Source: CAJXMH01 sp964001305
Lineage (GTDB): Bacteria > Bacteroidota > Bacteroidia > Flavobacteriales_E > Vicingaceae
Direction: 5' to 3'
Assembly (NCBI GenBank): GCA_964001305.1
Contig: CAXFAI010000019.1
Coordinates: 62,001-126,000 of the forward strand
Length of the DNA stretch: 64,000 bases
The position numbers were made by a program, and so were the translations under genes. Shown here one piece after another: positions 60,820-64,000 of the stretch (its first letter is position 1; every line of letters starts with the position of its first letter). A model generated the notes under the pieces. It saw only the letters and a list, made by a program, of their open reading frames with translations, ran no database searches and was not told the DNA's origin.

Positions 60820-61083
60820 ATGGCACATAAAAAAGGAGCCGGTAGTTCTAAAAACGGTAGAGATTCGGAAAGTAAACGCCTTGGGGTGAAAATTTTCGGT
60901 GGACAACAAGCGATTGCAGGAAACATTATTGTACGTCAAAGAGGTACTAAGCACCATCCAGGTGAAAATGTAGGAATGGGAAAAGACCATACCTTATTTG
61001 CCTTAACTGATGGAGTTGTTTCTTTCCAAACTCGTGGAAACAAGAAATCGTTTGTACACGTTAAGCCAGAAGCAGAAGCTTAA
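60820..61083 (+). CDS. rpmA: Ribosomal protein L27
   Basis: The 87-aa bL27 starts MAHKKGAGSSKNGRDSESKRLGVK and contains GNIIVRQRGTKHHPGENVGMGKDHTLFAL. Its N-terminal tail reaches the peptidyl-transferase centre. It is directly exposed from Met-Ala, without the cleaved extension of Firmicutes. It is co-transcribed with rplU and ends at a UUCG-capped terminator. Confidence 0.98.
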   Translation: MAHKKGAGSSKNGRDSESKRLGVKIFGGQQAIAGNIIVRQRGTKHHPGENVGMGKDHTLFALTDGVVSFQTRGNKKSFVHVKPEAEA

Positions 61084-61107
61084 GCTAACTAGTACAATTT
61101 AAAATTT

Positions 61108-61142
61108 AAACCTAGCTTGCTTCGGCGAGCTAGGTTTTTTTG
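61108..61142 (+). terminator. Intrinsic terminator after rpmA with UUCG tetraloop
   Basis: AAACCTAGCTTGC pairs with GCGAGCTAGGTTT (13 bp with one G-U pair) across a TTCG loop closed by C-G, followed by an eight-T run broken only at the end. The cUUCGg cap makes it very stable. Confidence 0.95.
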
Positions 61143-61223
61143 TTTAAAATTCTTTATTCGAAAGTATTATTTCGGGAAATCAAATTCAACTCCATTACTT
61201 TTACCATTCAATAAAATTTTAGC

Positions 61224-62492
61224 ATGATTCAACTTCCTTATTTAAGAGAAAACAAGGAGCTCATAAATGAGCGATACAGCAAACGCAATTTAGACGCTAG
61301 TGTTACGATTGATCAAATACTAGCATTAGACGAAGCTAGAAAATCTACTCAGCAAGAAATGGACACACAACTAGCTGAAGCAAATAAACTTGCTAAGCAA
61401 ATTGGCGAATTGTTTAAAAGTGGAAAGGCTTCTGAAGCCAACGAACTTAAAGAAGTAAGTAAGTCTCTAAAAGAATCAGCAACTGTTTTAAAAGACAAAC
61501 TAAAAGAGATAGAGGAAGAACAGACCCAACTTCTTTATCAATTACCTAATGTTCCTAATGAGAAAGTCCCAACTGGGAAAAGTGATGAAGACAATGAAAT
61601 CATTTTTACAAAAGGTGAACCTACAACCTTCAGTCATGAGGCATTACCTCATTGGGATTTAGCCAGTAAACATGGCTTAATTGATTTTGAAACTGGTGTT
61701 AAAATCACAGGTGCAGGATTTCCATTATACCAAGGTAAAGGAGCAAAGCTTCAAAGAGCTTTAATCAACTTTTTCCTTGACGAGGCTGAGAAGGCAGGCT
61801 ATGAAGAAGTAATTCCTCCGCATGTTGTTAATGAGGCATCAGGAATTGGCACTGGGCAGCTTCCCGATAAAGAAGGTCAAATGTATTACATTGGAGCTGA
61901 TGACTTATACTTGATTCCAACGGCAGAAGTACCGATTACAAATATTTATAGAGATGAAATTGTAAATGCCGCAAGTTTTCCAATCAAGAACTGTGGTTAT
62001 ACCCCTTGTTTTAGAAGAGAAGCAGGTTCTTATGGTAAAGATGTAAGAGGTCTAAATCGACTACATCAATTTGACAAAGTAGAAATCGTTCAAATTACTC
62101 ATCCTTCTAAGTCGGAATCGGCTTTAGAAGAAATGAAAGATCATATTAAAAACTTGCTAGAAAAGCTTGGACTGCATTATCGAGTTGCTTTATTATGTGG
62201 TGGAGATTTGGGCTTTGCAGCTTCTATTACTTACGATTTTGAAGTATATTCTGCAGCACAAGAAAAATGGTTAGAAGTCAGTTCAGTTTCAAATTTTGAA
62301 ACTTACCAAGCTAACCGATTGAAATTGCGGTTTAAGAATGAAGAAGGTAAAACCGAATTAGCTCATACTCTAAATGGTAGTGCTTTAGCCTTACCAAGAA
62401 TTTTAGCTGCTATTTTAGAAAACAATCAAACTGAGGAAGGCATTAACATTCCTGAAGTTCTTATCCCGTATACAAAATTTGATAAAATATAA
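61224..62492 (+). CDS. serS: Seryl-tRNA synthetase
   Basis: The 422-aa class II enzyme charges tRNA-Ser. It begins with the long antiparallel coiled-coil tRNA-binding arm (about 25-105). The catalytic core has VKITGAGFPLYQGKGAKLQRAL, PTAEVPITNIYRDE (motif 2 region), FRREAGSYGKDVRGLNRLHQF and the motif 3 TLNGSALALPRILAAILENNQ. It follows rpmA, is single, and precedes a small lipoprotein gene by 3 bp. Confidence 0.97.
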   Translation: MIQLPYLRENKELINERYSKRNLDASVTIDQILALDEARKSTQQEMDTQLAEANKLAKQIGELFKSGKASEANELKEVSKSLKESATVLKDKLKEIEEEQTQLLYQLPNVPNEKVPTGKSDEDNEIIFTKGEPTTFSHEALPHWDLASKHGLIDFETGVKITGAGFPLYQGKGAKLQRALINFFLDEAEKAGYEEVIPPHVVNEASGIGTGQLPDKEGQMYYIGADDLYLIPTAEVPITNIYRDEIVNAASFPIKNCGYTPCFRREAGSYGKDVRGLNRLHQFDKVEIVQITHPSKSESALEEMKDHIKNLLEKLGLHYRVALLCGGDLGFAASITYDFEVYSAAQEKWLEVSSVSNFETYQANRLKLRFKNEEGKTELAHTLNGSALALPRILAAILENNQTEEGINIPEVLIPYTKFDKI

Positions 62493-62495
62493 GCT

Positions 62496-63050
62496 ATGAA
62501 ATATCTTTTCTTACCGCTTTTAATTGCTAGTTTATTTTGGGCTTGTCAACCTCAAGTTGAGCCAGCTAAAATTGAAAAAATAGAATCTTTACAACAGGCA
62601 CTTGATAGTTCTGCAAAACAGTTTTCAATCATTGACTCGGCCAAAGCATTAAGTTCAGTCAAAGAATTTCAATCGAAAATAAGCTACATCAAAGGAGATT
62701 ATCGAGACACCATTCAAGAGGAAACGGCCTTGTATATAGACAAGTATTACAGTTTGCGTAAAGCCATGAAATTAATGGGAAATAGCTATGCAGAAACTGC
62801 TCGAGATATCCGTTCAACTAAGAGTAGATTAAAAAATCTACTTCATGATTTAAAAAACGGTCTAGTTGAAGACCAACAATATGAGCAATATTTAGAGCTC
62901 GAAGAAAACAATGTGGCTATCATTAAAGAGTCAGTAGATGCTTTAGTTCGTGCTTATACTGAAGGACAACCAATTTACGATGAAATGACTCCAAGAATTG
63001 ATTCATTGATTTCAGAATCAAAAAGAAAGGCAGCTAAGGTAGCAGAATGA
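62496..63050 (+). CDS. Lipoprotein with helical coiled-coil region
   Basis: The 184-aa precursor has a lipobox ending in Cys17 (LFWAC). After a short linker it is almost all alpha-helical and charged, with coiled-coil-like heptads (for example SLQQALDSSAKQFSIIDSAKALSSV and RSTKSRLKNLLHDLKNGL). The family is not recognised. It starts 3 bp after serS. The next TPR gene overlaps its stop (ATGA), so these two are likely partners in the envelope. Confidence 0.75.
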   Translation: MKYLFLPLLIASLFWACQPQVEPAKIEKIESLQQALDSSAKQFSIIDSAKALSSVKEFQSKISYIKGDYRDTIQEETALYIDKYYSLRKAMKLMGNSYAETARDIRSTKSRLKNLLHDLKNGLVEDQQYEQYLELEENNVAIIKESVDALVRAYTEGQPIYDEMTPRIDSLISESKRKAAKVAE

Positions 63051-64000
63051 GAGTAAGCCGATATATCGCTTTTCTTTTTCTAAGTCTGTTTGTTTTTCAA
63101 ACATTGCAGGCACAAAATAACAATACCCAAACCACCTTTGCCTTAGCTCGTCAAGCTAAAGAAAATGGAGAATGGGATAAAGCCATTGCTTACTACGAAG
63201 AGCTTTATAGCAAAAATGAATCTGACATATACTACCGCGATCTTTTGGAATTATACGCCCAAGTCGAAAATTTCAAAGAAGCTGAAAAAATGGTCAAAAA
63301 ACGAATACGAGTATTTCCTGAAAAGCTAGAATACTTGGTTGATCGAGGACACTTAGCTGAATTGCAAAAGGAAGAAGCTGATGCTAAAAAGCACTTTGAA
63401 GAAGCGCTAGAAAAGCTAAGCACAAATCAACAACAAGCTAGACTTTTAGCCAATCAATTTAGCCGTTATGAAAAGCATGACTATGCCGAGGCAGTTTATT
63501 TAAAAGCCCAAAAGCTTAGTAAAAACAACAGCTTATTTCGATTTGAATTAGCCAACACTTATGCTCGTCAAGGCAGAACTTCTGACATGATTGAGATCTA
63601 TTTGGATGTAGTGGGTGAGAATAAAAATTACATCCAAACCGTCCAAAATTTATTCTCTCGTGTGCTCTATCCCGACCCTGAGGGAAAGCAAATGCAAGAC
63701 TTACGAGAACAATTGCTTCGTAGAATTCAAAAGCAAAGCGAGCAAAGTGTATATGCTGAATTACTGGTTTGGCTTTACCTGCAGGACAAAAATTTTAGAG
63801 GTGCCCTTATTCAAGCAAAAGCTCTTGACAAAAAACTAAGCGAAGAAGGTAAAAGGCTTCATTCACTTGGGCAACTAGCCTTGAACAACAAAGCATTTGA
63901 TGTGGCAGAAGAAAGCTATAAGTACATCATTGGTTTAGGAGAAGTAAGTCCATATTATTTATCGGCTAAAATGAGTTTAGTAGAAGTACTAAAACAAAAA
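63047..64000 (+). CDS. Secreted TPR protein, cut by the right edge
   Basis: The visible 318 codons start at ATG overlapping the lipoprotein stop (ATGA) and remain open to the window end. The protein begins MRVSRYIAFLFLSLFVFQTLQAQ, a signal peptide, then has multiple TPR-like helical pairs (for example EWDKAIAYYEELYSKN and HFEEALEKLSTNQQQARLLANQFSR). It is probably periplasmic. With the upstream lipoprotein it seems to form a two-gene envelope unit. The function is unknown, and the C-terminus is outside the window. Confidence 0.8.
   Translation, partial: MRVSRYIAFLFLSLFVFQTLQAQNNNTQTTFALARQAKENGEWDKAIAYYEELYSKNESDIYYRDLLELYAQVENFKEAEKMVKKRIRVFPEKLEYLVDRGHLAELQKEEADAKKHFEEALEKLSTNQQQARLLANQFSRYEKHDYAEAVYLKAQKLSKNNSLFRFELANTYARQGRTSDMIEIYLDVVGENKNYIQTVQNLFSRVLYPDPEGKQMQDLREQLLRRIQKQSEQSVYAELLVWLYLQDKNFRGALIQAKALDKKLSEEGKRLHSLGQLALNNKAFDVAEESYKYIIGLGEVSPYYLSAKMSLVEVLKQK

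Noticed and set aside
60438..60926. Cys/Ser/Phe-rich open frame on the minus strand across rplU-rpmA
   Set aside because: It is the antisense image of the Lys/Ala-rich L21 tail, and its composition is an artefact of that repeat.
1..64000. CRISPR array, prophage, insertion sequence or toxin-antitoxin system
   Set aside because: I looked for regularly spaced repeats, transposase or integrase motifs and small toxin pairs and saw none.

Overview
The window is chromosomal core sequence from an AT-rich, Gram-negative member of the Bacteroidota, most likely Flavobacteriales (a marine Cryomorphaceae/Schleiferiaceae/Crocinitomicaceae-like lineage is my guess, not proven). Support: gliding genes gldF, gldG, gldE and gldD; two secreted proteins with type IX secretion (T9SS) C-terminal sorting domains; many SPII lipoproteins; promoters of the Bacteroidota type (TTG, 19-21 nt, TAnnTTTG); almost no Shine-Dalgarno sequences; frequent TTG starts; and a type B L31 protein. 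I see no prophage, insertion sequence, CRISPR array, rRNA or toxin/defence island. Gene density is very high and many genes overlap or abut.

Layout. 1-5.2 kb: two small unknown minus-strand genes, leuS, and a TPR/OmpA-like lipoprotein. 5.2-10.8 kb: folK, sppA, a GH3-family adenylating enzyme with a coupled secreted protein, and a deoxynucleoside kinase. 10.8-14.6 kb: a membrane pyrophosphatase fused to a C-terminal YceI domain, then pdhB. 14.8-19.9 kb: etfBA, a bifunctional nuclease/UVR protein, a nucleoside transporter, a CPBP protease and a DCC-family protein. 19.9-21.9 kb: an outer-membrane protein/S41 protease pair. 22-23.3 kb: thyA-folA (with folK upstream, folate/dTMP metabolism). 23.3-26.9 kb: clpX, clpP, tig (protein quality control) and tRNA-Leu(TAG). 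27-34 kb: a flavin reductase-like gene, rpmE2, and a serC-serA-DUF1015-yggS-methyltransferase-HEAT-DUF493 series. 34-37.9 kb: DUF3108, a T9SS cargo protein, a 455-bp gene-free stretch holding nested inverted repeats, an S4 protein and a second T9SS protein. 37.9-42.7 kb: lysC-lysA-M1 aminopeptidase, tightly overlapping. 42.9-48.6 kb: gldF-gldG-DUF4340-dnaN-aminopeptidase. 48.6-52.7 kb: a small membrane protein, recX, an MFS transporter, RNase G/E and a 30-aa COX24-type basic protein. 52.7-57.6 kb: TPR protein and hup, divergent from mutY-ssb-gldE-gldD. 57.5-60.2 kb: ctaA, an HMA-domain lipoprotein and an EamA transporter. 60.2-64 kb: rplU (with a long Lys/Ala tail), rpmA, serS, a lipoprotein and a TPR protein running off the right edge.

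Most genes are housekeeping. The features that stand out are the pyrophosphatase-YceI fusion with its relocated gating glutamate, the nested REP-like palindrome at 36.6-36.75 kb with a related half-element between thyA and folA, the link of DUF1015 to serine biosynthesis, an HMA lipoprotein with CxxxC spacing next to heme A synthase, and the many convergent gene pairs with no space for a terminator. I did not find a clearly new multi-gene system. All calls are from reading the sequence; no database search was run.
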